Shown here: positions 7,029 to 16,197 of the stretch, in pieces
Layout of the letters: each line of letters starts with the position of its first letter
Numbering within the stretch: position 1 is the stretch's first letter
DNA from: Paeniglutamicibacter psychrophenolicus
GTDB taxonomy: Bacteria > Actinomycetota > Actinomycetes > Actinomycetales > Micrococcaceae
NCBI RefSeq assembly: GCF_030812255.1
Contig: NZ_JAUSSH010000017.1
Span: 1-64,000, forward strand
Length of the DNA stretch: 64,000 nucleotides
Direction of reading: 5' to 3'
Notes under the pieces: model-generated
Told to the model about the DNA's origin: nothing
What the model saw: only the letters and a program-made list of their open reading frames with translations
The model's database searches: none
Made by a program: the position numbers and the translations under genes

Positions 7029-8018
7029 ATGGCTGCACAGCAAGAAAGCGGCGGATCGCTATCCGCAGTACTTTCTCCTGAGGAGCAAGCAGGGCAGGAT
7101 CGGTTCAACCAGATCATTGCCGAGGATTCGCGCATCGAACCGCGCGACTGGATGCCGGAGGCGTACCGCAAGACGCTGACGCGGCAGATGTCGCAGCACG
7201 CGCACTCCGAGATCATCGGCATGCAGCCCGAGGCCAACTGGATCACCAGGGCCCCGTCGCTGAAGCGCAAGGCCATCCTGATGGCCAAGGTGCAGGACGA
7301 AGCGGGCCACGGCCTGTACCTGTACTCGGGCACCGAGACCCTCGGCACCCCGCGCGATGTCCTCAACGACCAGTTGATGACGGGCAAGGCCAAATACTCC
7401 TCGATCTTCAACTACCCGGCACGTTCCTGGGCCGACATGGGAGCAATCGGCTGGCTGGTTGACGGCGCCGCAATCGCCAACCAGGTCCCGCTGTGCCGCG
7501 CCTCCTACGGCCCGTACGGCCGCGCCATGGTGCGCATCTGCAAGGAAGAATCCTTCCACCAGCGCCAGGGTTTCGAGATCCTGCTGGAACTGGCCGGCGG
7601 CACCGAGGCACAGAAGAAGATGGCGCAGGACGCCATCAACCGCTTCTACGCCCCGTCGCTGATGATGTTCGGACCCCCGGATGCCGATTCGCCGAACTCC
7701 AAGCAGTCCACCGCCTGGAAGATCAAGCGCTTCTCCAACGACGAACTGCGCCAGCGCTTCGTCGGCATGATCGCCGAGCAGGTCAAGGTCCTGGGCCTGA
7801 CCCTTCCGGACCCGGAGCTGCGCTTCGACGAGGAATCCGGCACCTGGATCCACATGGACCTGGACTGGGAAGAATTCAAGGCAGTCATCGCCGGCAACGG
7901 CCCCTGCAACGCCCAGCGCCTGCAGCGCCGCAACGATGCACACAACGAAGGCGCCTGGGTGCGCGAAGCTGCCGCTGCATACGCGGCAAATATGGCTCGA
8001 AAGACCGAGGTTGCATAA
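7029..8018 (+). CDS. paaA: Phenylacetyl-CoA 1,2-epoxidase subunit A
   Basis: The catalytic subunit (329 residues) of the multicomponent diiron oxygenase that epoxidises the ring of phenylacetyl-CoA. Ferritin-like iron ligands are visible in EAGHGLYLY and [13 protein letters not shown], the two ExxH motifs. ATG at 7029 follows GAGGTGA by six bases and is preferred over the GTG at 7020. It is the first gene of paaABCDE, in the usual order, with paaB three bases downstream. Confidence 0.97.
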   Translation: MAAQQESGGSLSAVLSPEEQAGQDRFNQIIAEDSRIEPRDWMPEAYRKTLTRQMSQHAHSEIIGMQPEANWITRAPSLKRKAILMAKVQDEAGHGLYLYSGTETLGTPRDVLNDQLMTGKAKYSSIFNYPARSWADMGAIGWLVDGAAIANQVPLCRASYGPYGRAMVRICKEESFHQRQGFEILLELAGGTEAQKKMAQDAINRFYAPSLMMFGPPDADSPNSKQSTAWKIKRFSNDELRQRFVGMIAEQVKVLGLTLPDPELRFDEESGTWIHMDLDWEEFKAVIAGNGPCNAQRLQRRNDAHNEGAWVREAAAAYAANMARKTEVA

Positions 8019-8021
8019 ATC

Positions 8022-8315
8022 ATGACCGAAACACACGGCACCTGGCCGCTCTGGGAAGTATTCGTCCGTTCCTCCCGCGGGCTCTCGCACGTGCACGCCG
8101 GTTCGCTGCACGCACCGGACGCGGAAATGGCATTGAAGAACGCCCGCGACCTGTACACCCGCCGCAACGAGGGCATCTCGCTGTGGGTCGTTGCGAGCAC
8201 CGACATCATTGCCTCGGACCCCGACGCGAAGGGCATGTACTTCGAGTCCCCGCAGGGCAAGGACTACCGCCATGCCACTTACTACACCAAGTCCGAGGGC
8301 GTGAAGCACCTGTGA
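8022..8315 (+). CDS. paaB: Phenylacetyl-CoA epoxidase subunit B
   Basis: A 97-residue small subunit with the family pattern WPLWEVFVRSSRGLSHVHAGS near the N-terminus and DARDLYTRRNEG-like helix in the middle (here NARDLYTRRNEGISLWVV). PaaB helps assemble the PaaABC(E) epoxidase complex and has no catalytic residues of its own. It starts three bases after paaA and its stop overlaps the GTG start of paaC. Confidence 0.96.
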   Translation: MTETHGTWPLWEVFVRSSRGLSHVHAGSLHAPDAEMALKNARDLYTRRNEGISLWVVASTDIIASDPDAKGMYFESPQGKDYRHATYYTKSEGVKHL

Positions 8316-9172
8316 GCGCACACGACATCGACCACTCGCTGGATTCCTTCGGTGACGCCAGCGCCTCGGCCACCCGCGTCACCCCGGGCAACGCACTGCG
8401 CCCCGAGGACATCGCGATCCAGCAGGAGAAGCCGACCGACCTGGTCGCGCAGTACGCACTGCGCCTGGGCGACGACGCCTTGATCCTGGCCCAGCGTCTC
8501 TCGCACTGGATCTCCCGTGGCCCGGAGCTGGAGGAAGACATCGCCCTGGGCAATATCGCCCTGGACCAGTTGGGCCATGCCCGCTCCTTCCTCACCTACG
8601 CCGGCAAGGCCTGGGATAAGACCGAGGACGATTTGGCCTACTGGCGCGAGGAAGAGGACTTCCGCTCGCTGCACATCGTCGAACAGCCCAACGGCGACTT
8701 CGGCGTCACCATCATGCGCCAGCTGATCATCTCCATCTACCAGCACCTGCTCTACACCGAGCTGCTTCAGTCCTCCGACCCGACGATCGCGGCGATTTCC
8801 GCCAAGGCCGTCAAGGAGGTCGACTACCACCGCGACCACGCCATCGCCTGGACCCTGCGCCTGGGGATGGGCACCGAGGAATCGGCCCGACGCATGCGCC
8901 ACGCCCTGGCGGTGCTCTGGCCCTACGTGGGGGAGATCTTCGAGGACGAGGACCTGCACACCGCCCTCGGCGACGTCGCCGTGGCGCCCTCGACCCTGCG
9001 CGCCGCCTGGGACGAGGAATTCGCCTCCGTCCTGGCCGACGCCGGGCTCGAGGTACCAACCGTTCCGTACGCAATGGCCCGGGGCCGGCGCGGCGAGCAT
9101 TCCGAGCACCTTGGCTTCATCCTGGCCGAGATGCAGGTGCTTGCCCGCAAGCACCCCGGCGCCACCTGGTAA
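8312..9172 (+). CDS. paaC: Phenylacetyl-CoA epoxidase subunit C
   Basis: The structural partner (286 residues) of PaaA in the epoxidase core, with a ferritin-like four-helix fold. Recognisable segments are LAQRLSHWISRGPELEEDIA, NIALDQLGHARSFL and EVDYHRDHAIAW. The start is the GTG inside the GTGA overlap with the paaB stop; the open frame extends much further upstream but has no coding character there. The N-terminal ~30 residues before the conserved region are an extension of low complexity. Confidence 0.95.
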   Translation: MSAHDIDHSLDSFGDASASATRVTPGNALRPEDIAIQQEKPTDLVAQYALRLGDDALILAQRLSHWISRGPELEEDIALGNIALDQLGHARSFLTYAGKAWDKTEDDLAYWREEEDFRSLHIVEQPNGDFGVTIMRQLIISIYQHLLYTELLQSSDPTIAAISAKAVKEVDYHRDHAIAWTLRLGMGTEESARRMRHALAVLWPYVGEIFEDEDLHTALGDVAVAPSTLRAAWDEEFASVLADAGLEVPTVPYAMARGRRGEHSEHLGFILAEMQVLARKHPGATW

Positions 9173-9188
9173 GCAAAGGACACAAGAC

Positions 9189-9674
9189 ATGATTGCCACC
9201 ATCGCCGAGCTCCGAGAGATCGCCTCGCGCGTCACCGATCCCGAGATCCCGGTACTCACCATCGCGGACCTGGGGATCCTGCGGGACGTGGACATGGAGG
9301 GTGACACAGTGGTTGTCACCATCACCCCCACCTACTCCGGGTGCCCGGCGATGGACGCAATCACCGAGGACCTCGGAATCGTCTTCAAGGAATCCGGATA
9401 CGACAATGTCCGGGTCAACCTGGTCCTTTCCCCGGCCTGGAGCACCGACTGGATGACCGAGTCGGGCAAGACCAAGCTGGAGGCCTACGGCATTGCCCCG
9501 CCCACGGGCACCGGACACCGCGGCCCGGTGACCCTGGGCATGGCCGTGAAATGCCCGCAGTGCCATTCGCTCAATACCAAAGAACTTTCCCGCTTTGGTT
9601 CCACCGCCTGCAAGTCCATGTACCAATGCAAGGACTGCCTGGAACCCTTCGACTACTTCAAGGTGCTCTCATGA
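9189..9674 (+). CDS. paaD: PaaD, Fe-S assembly-type protein for the epoxidase
   Basis: A 161-residue protein with an N-terminal MIP18/DUF59 domain (TDPEIPVLTIADLGIL... PTYSGCPAMDAI) and a C-terminal cysteine cluster, CPQC, C, CKDC, that probably binds metal. PaaD is required for a functional epoxidase and is thought to help load or repair the metal centres. AAAGGA precedes the start by eight bases. Its stop overlaps the paaE start in an ATGA. Confidence 0.95.
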   Translation: MIATIAELREIASRVTDPEIPVLTIADLGILRDVDMEGDTVVVTITPTYSGCPAMDAITEDLGIVFKESGYDNVRVNLVLSPAWSTDWMTESGKTKLEAYGIAPPTGTGHRGPVTLGMAVKCPQCHSLNTKELSRFGSTACKSMYQCKDCLEPFDYFKVLS

Positions 9675-10867
9675 CAGACACGACTGCCTCCCTGCCCACC
9701 GACGGGGGCGTTGATCCCGAGGTCCCGGGCCGCCGCCGGACCACGTTCCACACCCTCACCGTTGCCGAGGTCCGCAGGCTCACCGCCGACGCCATCGAGG
9801 TGACCTTCGCGGTCCCCGCCGAACTGGCCGGACAGTACGACTACCTGCCGGGCCAATACGTGGCCCTGCGCAAGGAGCTCGAGGACCTCGACGGCAACAT
9901 GGTCGAGCTGCGCCGCAGCTACTCGATCTGCGCCGAGCCCACGGACGGCGAGATCCACGTGGCCATCAAGCGCGACATCGGCGGGATCTTCTCCACCTGG
10001 GCCAACGAGTCGCTGGTCGCCGGGGACACCATGGATGTCATGAGCCCCACCGGCGGCTTCATCTCCAAGCACAAGATGACCGGGATGAACGACCCCGAGT
10101 CCATCGACGTGGAAAACGAGGACACGTTCGTGGCGGTGGCCGCCGGCTCGGGCATCACCCCGGTCATGGCGATCGCCCGCACGGTGCTGGCAGCCAACAA
10201 AAACGTCCACTTCGACCTGGTCTACGCGAACAAGGCAGCCATGGACGTGATGTTCCTGGAGGAACTGGCCGACCTCAAGGACCGCTACCCGGCCCGCTTT
10301 GCGCTGCACCACGTACTGAGCCGCGAACAGCGCATCTCCCCGCTGCTCTCGGGCCGCATCGACTCCGAGAAGCTGAACAAGCTGCTCGGCGCGGTCATCC
10401 GCACCGACCAGGTCGACGAATGGTTCCTCTGCGGGCCCTTCGAACTGGTCCAGCTGGTGCGCGACAATCTCGCCGCCCAGGGCGTCCCTGCCGAGAAGGT
10501 CCGCTACGAGCTGTTCACCACCGGCGAGCCGAACCGCCCCGAGGGCAACATCGGCCGCCCGGTGCTCATCGATGAATCCGATGAGACCTACTCGATCGGA
10601 TTCAAGCTCGATGGCCTGCAGGGCGAGGTCAAGAGCCCGGTGAATGCACGCGAAACCGTCCTCAATGCGGCGCTGCGGGTCCGCCCGGATGTCCCGTTTG
10701 CCTGCGCCGGCGGCGTGTGCGGCACCTGCCGCGCCAAGGTCGTCGAAGGCGCGGTGGAAATGGATGAGAACTACGCGCTGGAACCGGACGAGATCGAGCG
10801 TGGTTACGTGCTGACCTGCCAGTCGCGTCCCACCACCGAACGCGTCCTGGTCGACTACGACGCCTAG
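9671..10867 (+). CDS. paaE: Phenylacetyl-CoA epoxidase reductase subunit E
   Basis: A 398-residue electron-transfer protein passing electrons from NADPH to the PaaA diiron centre. Domains in order: FAD-binding (RRSYSICAEP, about residues 80-90), NAD(P)-binding (AAGSGITPVMAIA, about 157-170), and a C-terminal plant-type 2Fe-2S ferredoxin domain with CAGGVCGTC and a final LTCQSRP cysteine. The ATG overlaps the paaD stop. It ends the tightly packed paaABCDE block; a hairpin follows 15 bases later. Confidence 0.96.
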   Translation: MTDTTASLPTDGGVDPEVPGRRRTTFHTLTVAEVRRLTADAIEVTFAVPAELAGQYDYLPGQYVALRKELEDLDGNMVELRRSYSICAEPTDGEIHVAIKRDIGGIFSTWANESLVAGDTMDVMSPTGGFISKHKMTGMNDPESIDVENEDTFVAVAAGSGITPVMAIARTVLAANKNVHFDLVYANKAAMDVMFLEELADLKDRYPARFALHHVLSREQRISPLLSGRIDSEKLNKLLGAVIRTDQVDEWFLCGPFELVQLVRDNLAAQGVPAEKVRYELFTTGEPNRPEGNIGRPVLIDESDETYSIGFKLDGLQGEVKSPVNARETVLNAALRVRPDVPFACAGGVCGTCRAKVVEGAVEMDENYALEPDEIERGYVLTCQSRPTTERVLVDYDA

Positions 10868-10881
10868 TCACAAGCAACACC

Positions 10882-10920
10882 GGCAAGGATCCATCCGCAC
10901 CCAGCGGGTGGATCCTTGCC
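10882..10920 (+). terminator. Hairpin after paaE
   Basis: A 12-bp perfect outer stem (GGCAAGGATCCA with TGGATCCTTGCC) is extended by partly matching CCG/CGG pairs around a short loop. No T run follows. It may terminate or attenuate transcription between paaE and the hydratase gene, giving the latter a lower level. Confidence 0.6.
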
Positions 10921-10955
10921 GTAGGACCCGAAAATCCCCAGTGAACGGACCAACG

Positions 10956-11735
10956 ATGATTGAACTGAATATCTCCGACGGCGTGGCGGAGATCGTGCTC
11001 AACGCCCCGCAAAAGATGAACTCGCTGAACGAGGCGGCGTTGGCGGAATTGGAAGCCGCCTATGACAAGGCCGCCGAGGGTGTGGAAACCGGCGAGGTGC
11101 GCGCGCTGCTGCTGCGCGGGGAGGGCCGCGGCTTCTGCGCCGGCCGCGACATCTCCGGGGTGGTCCCCGCCGACGACGACGTCATGGGCTACCTGGGCGG
11201 AAAGGTCCAGCCGCTGCTGGCCAAGATGTCCTCCTTCCCGGCCCCCACCTTTGCTGCCGTGCACGGCGCGTGCCTCGGGGTCGGGCTGGGCCTGGCCATC
11301 GCCACCGATGTGGTTTACGTGGCGGATAATGCGAAAATCGGTTCCCCCTTCGCCAACCTGGGTGCGACCCTGGATTCGGGCGGGCACTGGCTGTTCACCG
11401 AACGCCTGGGCACGCACCGCACGCTGGATTTGATCTACACTGCCGAGTTGATCAGCGGTGCCGATGCGGTGGCCTCGGGGCTCTTCTCCCGCGCCATGCC
11501 GGCAGACACGCTGCTGGAGACGACGCGGGGGATCGTCGCGAAGGTCGCCACCGGCGCCACCGGGGCGTTCCGCGCCTCCAAGGAACTGGTCGCCGAGATC
11601 CGCGACGCCCGACTGGGCCTGTGGGACTCGATGGCCAACGAAAACCAGGCCCAGGCCGACCTGTGCGCCACCGAGGACTACGCCGAGGGTTTCCTGGCCT
11701 TCCAGGAAAAGCGCAAGCCCGCCTTCAAGGGCTGA
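10956..11735 (+). CDS. Enoyl-CoA hydratase/isomerase family protein (PaaG-like)
   Basis: A 259-residue crotonase-fold protein. The CoA-binding and oxyanion-hole region reads RGFCAGRDISG and HGACLGVGLGLAIATD, followed by SPFANLGATLDSGGHWLF. The acidic residue normally found in hydratase active sites is replaced in PaaG-type isomerases by an Asp in the second conserved helix (compatible with LDSGG here). Its place right after paaE suggests isomerisation of the ring epoxide-CoA to the oxepin-CoA or hydration in the same route. A GTG upstream at 10941 would add five residues; ATG 10956 gives the standard N-terminus. Confidence 0.85.
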   Translation: MIELNISDGVAEIVLNAPQKMNSLNEAALAELEAAYDKAAEGVETGEVRALLLRGEGRGFCAGRDISGVVPADDDVMGYLGGKVQPLLAKMSSFPAPTFAAVHGACLGVGLGLAIATDVVYVADNAKIGSPFANLGATLDSGGHWLFTERLGTHRTLDLIYTAELISGADAVASGLFSRAMPADTLLETTRGIVAKVATGATGAFRASKELVAEIRDARLGLWDSMANENQAQADLCATEDYAEGFLAFQEKRKPAFKG

Positions 11736-11754
11736 GATTCCCGAATGCATGACA

Positions 11755-11793
11755 GCGGCGCCCCTGCCACGAGCGGGGGCGCCGCCGTTTTTG
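11755..11793 (+). terminator. Rho-independent terminator of the paa region
   Basis: A 10-bp GC-only stem (GCGGCGCCCC with GGGGCGCCGC) is followed by CGTTTTTG. It lies 20 bases after the hydratase stop. Confidence 0.85.
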
Positions 11794-12218
11794 CCACGGC
11801 GCGCCGTTCTCGGGCGGGGCGTGAGGCCTGGGCGCAAGCCCGCATCCGTGGGGCGTCTGGTCCGCGTGTGATCGTTTATCCGGCATCGGCCGGCCGTGCG
11901 GGGGAGCGAAACACCGCCGTGGCGCTCCGCGGCGAGGCGGTTCTCCAGGCAAGTGCATGGCGTTCCCGCAGCGCGGCGCGAACCAACCGCAGGCGTGGGA
12001 AACTCCCGGGGGAGGAATCGCAGCTGATCGCCGTCGGTGGTGCCTTGCGGCAGCGGCGTGGCCAAGGCACCGTGACCACCCGACCCACCGTCCCGGGCCC
12101 GGAATAACGCGCGCGCTGGTCCCGGGTGCGCGGGATCCGCGTATCAACCAAAGGATTGAGATGGTTTTCAACCGGTTGTCCGATGTGTGGTGGCAGGCCC
12201 TCTTGATTGACTGAAGCC
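11794..12218. other. Gene-free interval before the MMPL gene
   Basis: About 425 bases without a convincing coding frame on either strand. The final 60 bases are less GC-rich and should hold the MMPL promoter; TTGAGATGGTTTTCAA (12156-12171) has TTGA/TCAA ends but poor internal symmetry. I see no clear -35/-10 pair. Confidence 0.5.
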
Positions 12219-14360
12219 ATGTCCAATTTTCGGCTTCGTTCCTCCCTGCCCCAACGACTGACCTCCCGTCGAGGCGCCTGGGTTTCGCTTGTCCTGGTGC
12301 TCCTGTGCGTTGTTGCCCTCTTTGGGCTACTCCGTTCCGCCGAAGCACCGGCCTCAAATGCGATTTCTCCGGATACTTCCGAGTCGGCCGAGGTCAACGC
12401 CCTGGCTGAGCAGTTCCCCGGCAGCGACGAAGGATCGGTGCTGATCGTGGCCACGCACCAGGACGGGACGCGGCTTTCCGAGGCAGACATGGCCGATCTG
12501 GCCGCGCTGGCACCGGCCATCGATGACACCACCGGGCACCAGGCCTTCCGGCCGTTCGTCAGCGAAGACGGGAAGGCCGCCGTCATCCAGACCGCAATCA
12601 CCTTGGGTGAAGACAACACGGCCACTGCCCAAACAGTGAAGGACGTGCGCAACACCCTGGCGCAGAACCCCATCGCCGGAATCTCCCTGCAGGTCACCGG
12701 GGGATCCGCCTTCGGCGCCGATATCGCAGCATCCTTCGAGGGCGCCGACTTCACATTGCTGTTGGTCACCATCGGGATCGTTGCGGTGTTGCTGATCCTC
12801 ACCTACCGTTCCCCGGTCCTATGGCTGATCCCGTTGGTGGTGGTGGCCATCGCGGACCAGATTGCCGGGATGGCCACGGCGGCACTCGGCAGCGCCTTCG
12901 ATCTGCAATTCGATGCGGGGATCATCAGCGTCCTGGTCTTCGGTGCCGGAACGAACTATGCCCTGCTCTTGATCTCGCGCTACCGCGAAGAACTCATGGA
13001 TACCCGGGACCATCGCCTGGCCATGGCAAACGCCTGGCGCGGCACGGCTCCGGCCATTGTGGCCTCGAACGTGACCGTTGTACTCTCCCTGGCCACCCTG
13101 GTTCTGGCCGTCATCCCCGGAACCCGGGGATTGGGCATTTCCTCGGCCGTGGGGCTCATCATCGCCCTGGTTGCCGTGCTCTTTGCGTTGCCGCCCTTGC
13201 TGGTGGTGTGCGGGCGCAGGATCTTCTGGCCGTTTATTCCCCGCCCGGAACAGCCGCAGGGCCGTCAGCGCATGTGGGGAGTGATCGCCGGCAAGGTGGT
13301 GCGCCGCCCGGTGGTGGCACTGCTGGCCGGTGGTGCCTTGCTGGCCGTCATGGCCAGCGGCCTGTTTGGCACGTCCATTGGCTTGACACAGACCGAGAAG
13401 TTCCGCGTGGCCTCCGAATCGGCAGCCGGGTTGGAGACACTTGGCGAACACTTCCCGCCCGGTGAATCCCAGCCGATGTTCCTGATTGCCAAGAGCTCGA
13501 AGATCGACCAGGTACAGTCGGCAGCCCGGGACGTCGCAGGAGTATTGCGCGTGACGCCGCTGGGTGCATCCGAGAACGGGGAGCTTGAAAAACTGATGGT
13601 CACCGGGGAACCGGGCCCCGGAACCCCCGAGAGCCTGGCCCTGGTGGAGGAACTGCGCGAGGCGGTGCATGCCGTCGCGGGTGCCGACGCGATTGTTGGC
13701 GGCGCAGTGGCCGAGGACGTCGATGCCCGTGCCGGGAACATGCGCGACCTGCTGCTGATCGCACCGTTGGTCTTGGCGGTGAGCTTCCTGGTGCTGTTGG
13801 CACTGTTGCGTTCGATGGTGGCCCCGGCCTTGCTGCTGGTGGTCAATGTGTTCAGCGCGCTGGCCGCCATCGGTGCGGGGTCGTGGCTCAGCCAAAGGTT
13901 TTTCGGCCAGGACTCGCTGGATCTGCAGGTGCCGTTGCTCGCGTTCCTGTTCCTGGTCGCCTTGGGCATCGACTACACGATATTCCTGGTCCACCGGGCC
14001 AGAAGCGAGGCCGAGGTCCATGGCACCAGGCAGGGCATGGTCCGTGCGGTTGCCAGCACCGGAGGTGTGATCACCAGCGCCGGCATTGTCCTGGCCGCGG
14101 TGTTTGCCGCCTTGGGCATGCTGCCGTTGGTGACCCTGGGCCAGCTGGGCCTGATTGTGGGACTGGGCGTGTTGGTCGATACCTTGGTCGTACGCACGGT
14201 GATCGTTCCGGCCATCTTCAGCGTGGTTGGAGACCGCATTTGGTGGCCCTCCCCGCCGCCCCACGCCCGGCACACGGATGGGGGCGTGGCGGCAACGGAC
14301 TCCGAGGAGGGAGAATCAGGTCATGGCGCTTATTCCAGTGGAGTCTCCCTTACCCGCTAG
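12219..14360 (+). CDS. MMPL-family RND transporter
   Basis: A 713-residue inner-membrane transporter with two repeats, each with a first helix, a large external domain and five helices. The MMPL signature pairs are visible as VFGAGTNYALLLISRYREEL in the first half (about residues 245-265) and VALGIDYTIFLVHRARSEA in the second (about 580-600). MMPL proteins export lipids, siderophores or hydrophobic toxicants driven by the proton gradient. ATG at 12219 is chosen over TTG 12207; neither has a strong ribosome site. The 3' end overlaps the next gene by 38 bases. The substrate is not evident; no lipid-synthesis genes are adjacent. Confidence 0.9.
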   Translation: MSNFRLRSSLPQRLTSRRGAWVSLVLVLLCVVALFGLLRSAEAPASNAISPDTSESAEVNALAEQFPGSDEGSVLIVATHQDGTRLSEADMADLAALAPAIDDTTGHQAFRPFVSEDGKAAVIQTAITLGEDNTATAQTVKDVRNTLAQNPIAGISLQVTGGSAFGADIAASFEGADFTLLLVTIGIVAVLLILTYRSPVLWLIPLVVVAIADQIAGMATAALGSAFDLQFDAGIISVLVFGAGTNYALLLISRYREELMDTRDHRLAMANAWRGTAPAIVASNVTVVLSLATLVLAVIPGTRGLGISSAVGLIIALVAVLFALPPLLVVCGRRIFWPFIPRPEQPQGRQRMWGVIAGKVVRRPVVALLAGGALLAVMASGLFGTSIGLTQTEKFRVASESAAGLETLGEHFPPGESQPMFLIAKSSKIDQVQSAARDVAGVLRVTPLGASENGELEKLMVTGEPGPGTPESLALVEELREAVHAVAGADAIVGGAVAEDVDARAGNMRDLLLIAPLVLAVSFLVLLALLRSMVAPALLLVVNVFSALAAIGAGSWLSQRFFGQDSLDLQVPLLAFLFLVALGIDYTIFLVHRARSEAEVHGTRQGMVRAVASTGGVITSAGIVLAAVFAALGMLPLVTLGQLGLIVGLGVLVDTLVVRTVIVPAIFSVVGDRIWWPSPPPHARHTDGGVAATDSEEGESGHGAYSSGVSLTR

Positions 14361-15141
14361 ACCCGGGTCCCCCTCCCAAACCGGCAAGGCGCCGGGAGAA
14401 GGAAACCGTGCCTCGAACTTGACGATCCGTACGATGCGGGTGGGGTTGCACCTACTCACGGCCGCGCTGGTGGTGATCTCCGTGGCCCGGGCGCTGATGA
14501 GCGGGACCCCGCTGGTTTTGGCGCTGGGCAGCGGCGTGGCAATTTTTGTTTGGTACCTGGCCGGGATGCTGGTGGCCGGGCCGCAACGAGTCGCCTCGAG
14601 TGCCGGCTGGTGGCTGCTGGGCCTTGCCCTGCTCTGGATCGGGGCGGTGATCGTCTCACCGGAGTACCTTTGGCTGGCCTTTGCCCTGTGGCTGCTGGCC
14701 GGCTATGTCCTGCGTTGGCGCTGGGCCGTTCTCTTCTCTGTGGTGGTTTACGCCATGGTTGCGGTTGCCCCGATTCTGGAATTCGGGTCCACCACCTTTG
14801 CCGGTGTGATCGGACCACTGCTTGGCGGGGTCTTTGCCCTGAGCATCGCCCGGGGATACCTCGAGGACCTGGAGCAGGGCCGCTTCTCCATGAACGTGCG
14901 CATGTTGGCCCATCCCTCCGACCGAGGCTACCTCACGGGGTTGTTCCAACAACTCGTCGTGGCGGTGTTGGCCGGGGCCGCAGTGCTTGGGGCGATCATC
15001 CTGATCGTTGCCAATGAGGGGCCCCTGGTCGCGGGGGACATCCACCTTTACGCGGTCTTTGGCTTCGCCTTGCTCTTTGGAGGTTTTGTGTTGGGCATGC
15101 GCAGCCTGATGCTGGTGTTCAAGCGCGATCAGGACGGGTAA
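14323..15141 (+). CDS. Chimeric membrane protein: sensor-kinase N-half plus AarF/UbiB tail
   Basis: A 272-residue polytopic membrane protein. Residues about 20-178 look like the membrane sensor half of an actinobacterial NarL-type histidine kinase: MRVGLHLLTAALVVISVARA, WYLAGMLVAG, SPEYLWLAFALWLLAGYVLRW and VIGPLLGGVFALSIARGY. There the family continues into the dimerisation/His domain, but here the frame passes into LEQGRFSMNVRMLAHPSDRG, YLTGLFQQLVVAVLAGA and a second helix, which resembles the C-terminal two-helix tail of AarF/UbiB (ABC1) kinases. Both catalytic cores are absent. The start at 14323 has GAGGGAG upstream and lies inside the MMPL gene, so the upstream junction is intact. An internal deletion fusing two genes fits best, with the joint near 14858-14885. 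Family assignments are from memory of the folds. Confidence 0.65.
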   Translation: MALIPVESPLPARPGSPSQTGKAPGEGNRASNLTIRTMRVGLHLLTAALVVISVARALMSGTPLVLALGSGVAIFVWYLAGMLVAGPQRVASSAGWWLLGLALLWIGAVIVSPEYLWLAFALWLLAGYVLRWRWAVLFSVVVYAMVAVAPILEFGSTTFAGVIGPLLGGVFALSIARGYLEDLEQGRFSMNVRMLAHPSDRGYLTGLFQQLVVAVLAGAAVLGAIILIVANEGPLVAGDIHLYAVFGFALLFGGFVLGMRSLMLVFKRDQDG

Positions 15142-15690
15142 TGATGCCGGCGGCGAGGGCCCATCGAGCACCTGGCATTGTTCAAAGCCACTTTGCCCAC
15201 CAGCCGCGGAGCCAGGACTCCAGCCGAATGGCGGTGTAGAACGCTCCGCGCAGTTCGCTGAGCCTGGACCCGTATCCGTGGACCCGGATCCAGCGGCACC
15301 CGAGTTGGCCAGGAGCGCATTTCACGGTCGGGCGGCTTGGGCCGAAGCGGATGTCGCGGGTTTTCCGTGTGCGTTGAATTCGCCGCCGGACGGATCCTTG
15401 AGGGGGGTGCGAATTGGAGACGATGCGGGAGGCCGTGGCCGGCCACGAGTGGTTCTGGCGGGATTCCACCGGAGCGACCTCGGCGGGTTCCGGCGGGTCG
15501 GGAGCGGTTGGCCGGACAGGACGGCAGGGGAGCTGTAACGCATGGCCCGTGATCCGGGTATGCGGGTTTGGGAAAAACCACGTACTTCACGGGGAAATGT
15601 CGATTTGCGGTAGGCGCAACACCGAGCCGGTGCGCCATGGGCAGGACGTCGTCTTCGTCCACTCTGCTTTCCCGGGCGATTGCCATGTCA
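15142..15690. other. Gene-free, possibly decayed interval
   Basis: About 550 bases without a convincing full gene. On the minus strand, 15183-15258 reads SELRGAFYTAIRLESWLRGW and then ends, which looks like the C-terminus of a real protein whose upstream part degenerates. I do not recognise the family. The interval follows the chimeric gene, so it may belong to the same deletion scar. Confidence 0.4.
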
Positions 15691-15693
15691 AAA

Positions 15694-15750
15694 AATCTTT
15701 ACATTGATCTATCATGGACCTAGGCTCTAAAGTAAAGAATCTTTGACATT
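15694..15750 (+). promoter_or_regulatory. AT-rich promoter with duplicated AATCTTT-ACATT element
   Basis: AATCTTTACATT (15694-15705) and AATCTTTGACATT (15738-15750) are near-identical direct repeats 44 bases apart. The second overlaps the 11-bp palindrome AAAGAATCTTT (15734-15744). Both lie just upstream of the membrane protein/XRE pair, and the region is conspicuously AT-rich against its surroundings. These are candidate autoregulatory sites for the XRE protein. Confidence 0.5.
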
Positions 15751-15765
15751 TAGGGGTTGGTGGAC

Positions 15766-16197
15766 GTGTCCAGCGAAGAACGTGTTGCCTGGGTGGGCGT
15801 CGCTTCCGGCAGTGCTGGAATGCTGGTATTTGTCGCGCTGGCGCTGATTCATGCGCTGGGAGACGGCCGCCTGGCGGGGCAAAACTACACTATTCCGATG
15901 ATCCTCTGTGTCTTCGTCATGGTGGCCCCGGTGTGGATAGTGCGCGGACTTCTGGCCAGGGGCCGCAAAAAGACGGACCTTGGTCCAGATGAGCGGGATC
16001 GCGACATTGCACGCCGCGCCGACCAGGCCAAGTTCCAGGTCCTCTTGTTCGCCTGCGTGGTCGTCTTGTCCATGGCCTTCACCGGCACCGAACATTTCTG
16101 GATCGCTTCGACGGTCTTTGCCGGTTTGGGATTCTCCCTCCTCGTGGGTGCCGGGGTGCAGATTGCCGGCTACCGCCGTGGCGTACCAACGTGGTGA
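15766..16197 (+). CDS. Small four-helix membrane protein paired with an XRE regulator
   Basis: A 143-residue protein with four predicted helices: [54 protein letters not shown] and [19 protein letters not shown]. Between helices 2 and 3 is a charged cytoplasmic stretch ([20 protein letters not shown]) reminiscent of DUF2178-type proteins. GTG 15766 is used, with AGGGG nine bases upstream; GTG 15760 and TTG 15757 are alternatives. The stop overlaps the start of a one-domain XRE regulator, a recurrent pairing in Firmicutes and Actinobacteria. The function of such pairs is unknown to me. Confidence 0.7.
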   Translation: MSSEERVAWVGVASGSAGMLVFVALALIHALGDGRLAGQNYTIPMILCVFVMVAPVWIVRGLLARGRKKTDLGPDERDRDIARRADQAKFQVLLFACVVVLSMAFTGTEHFWIASTVFAGLGFSLLVGAGVQIAGYRRGVPTW

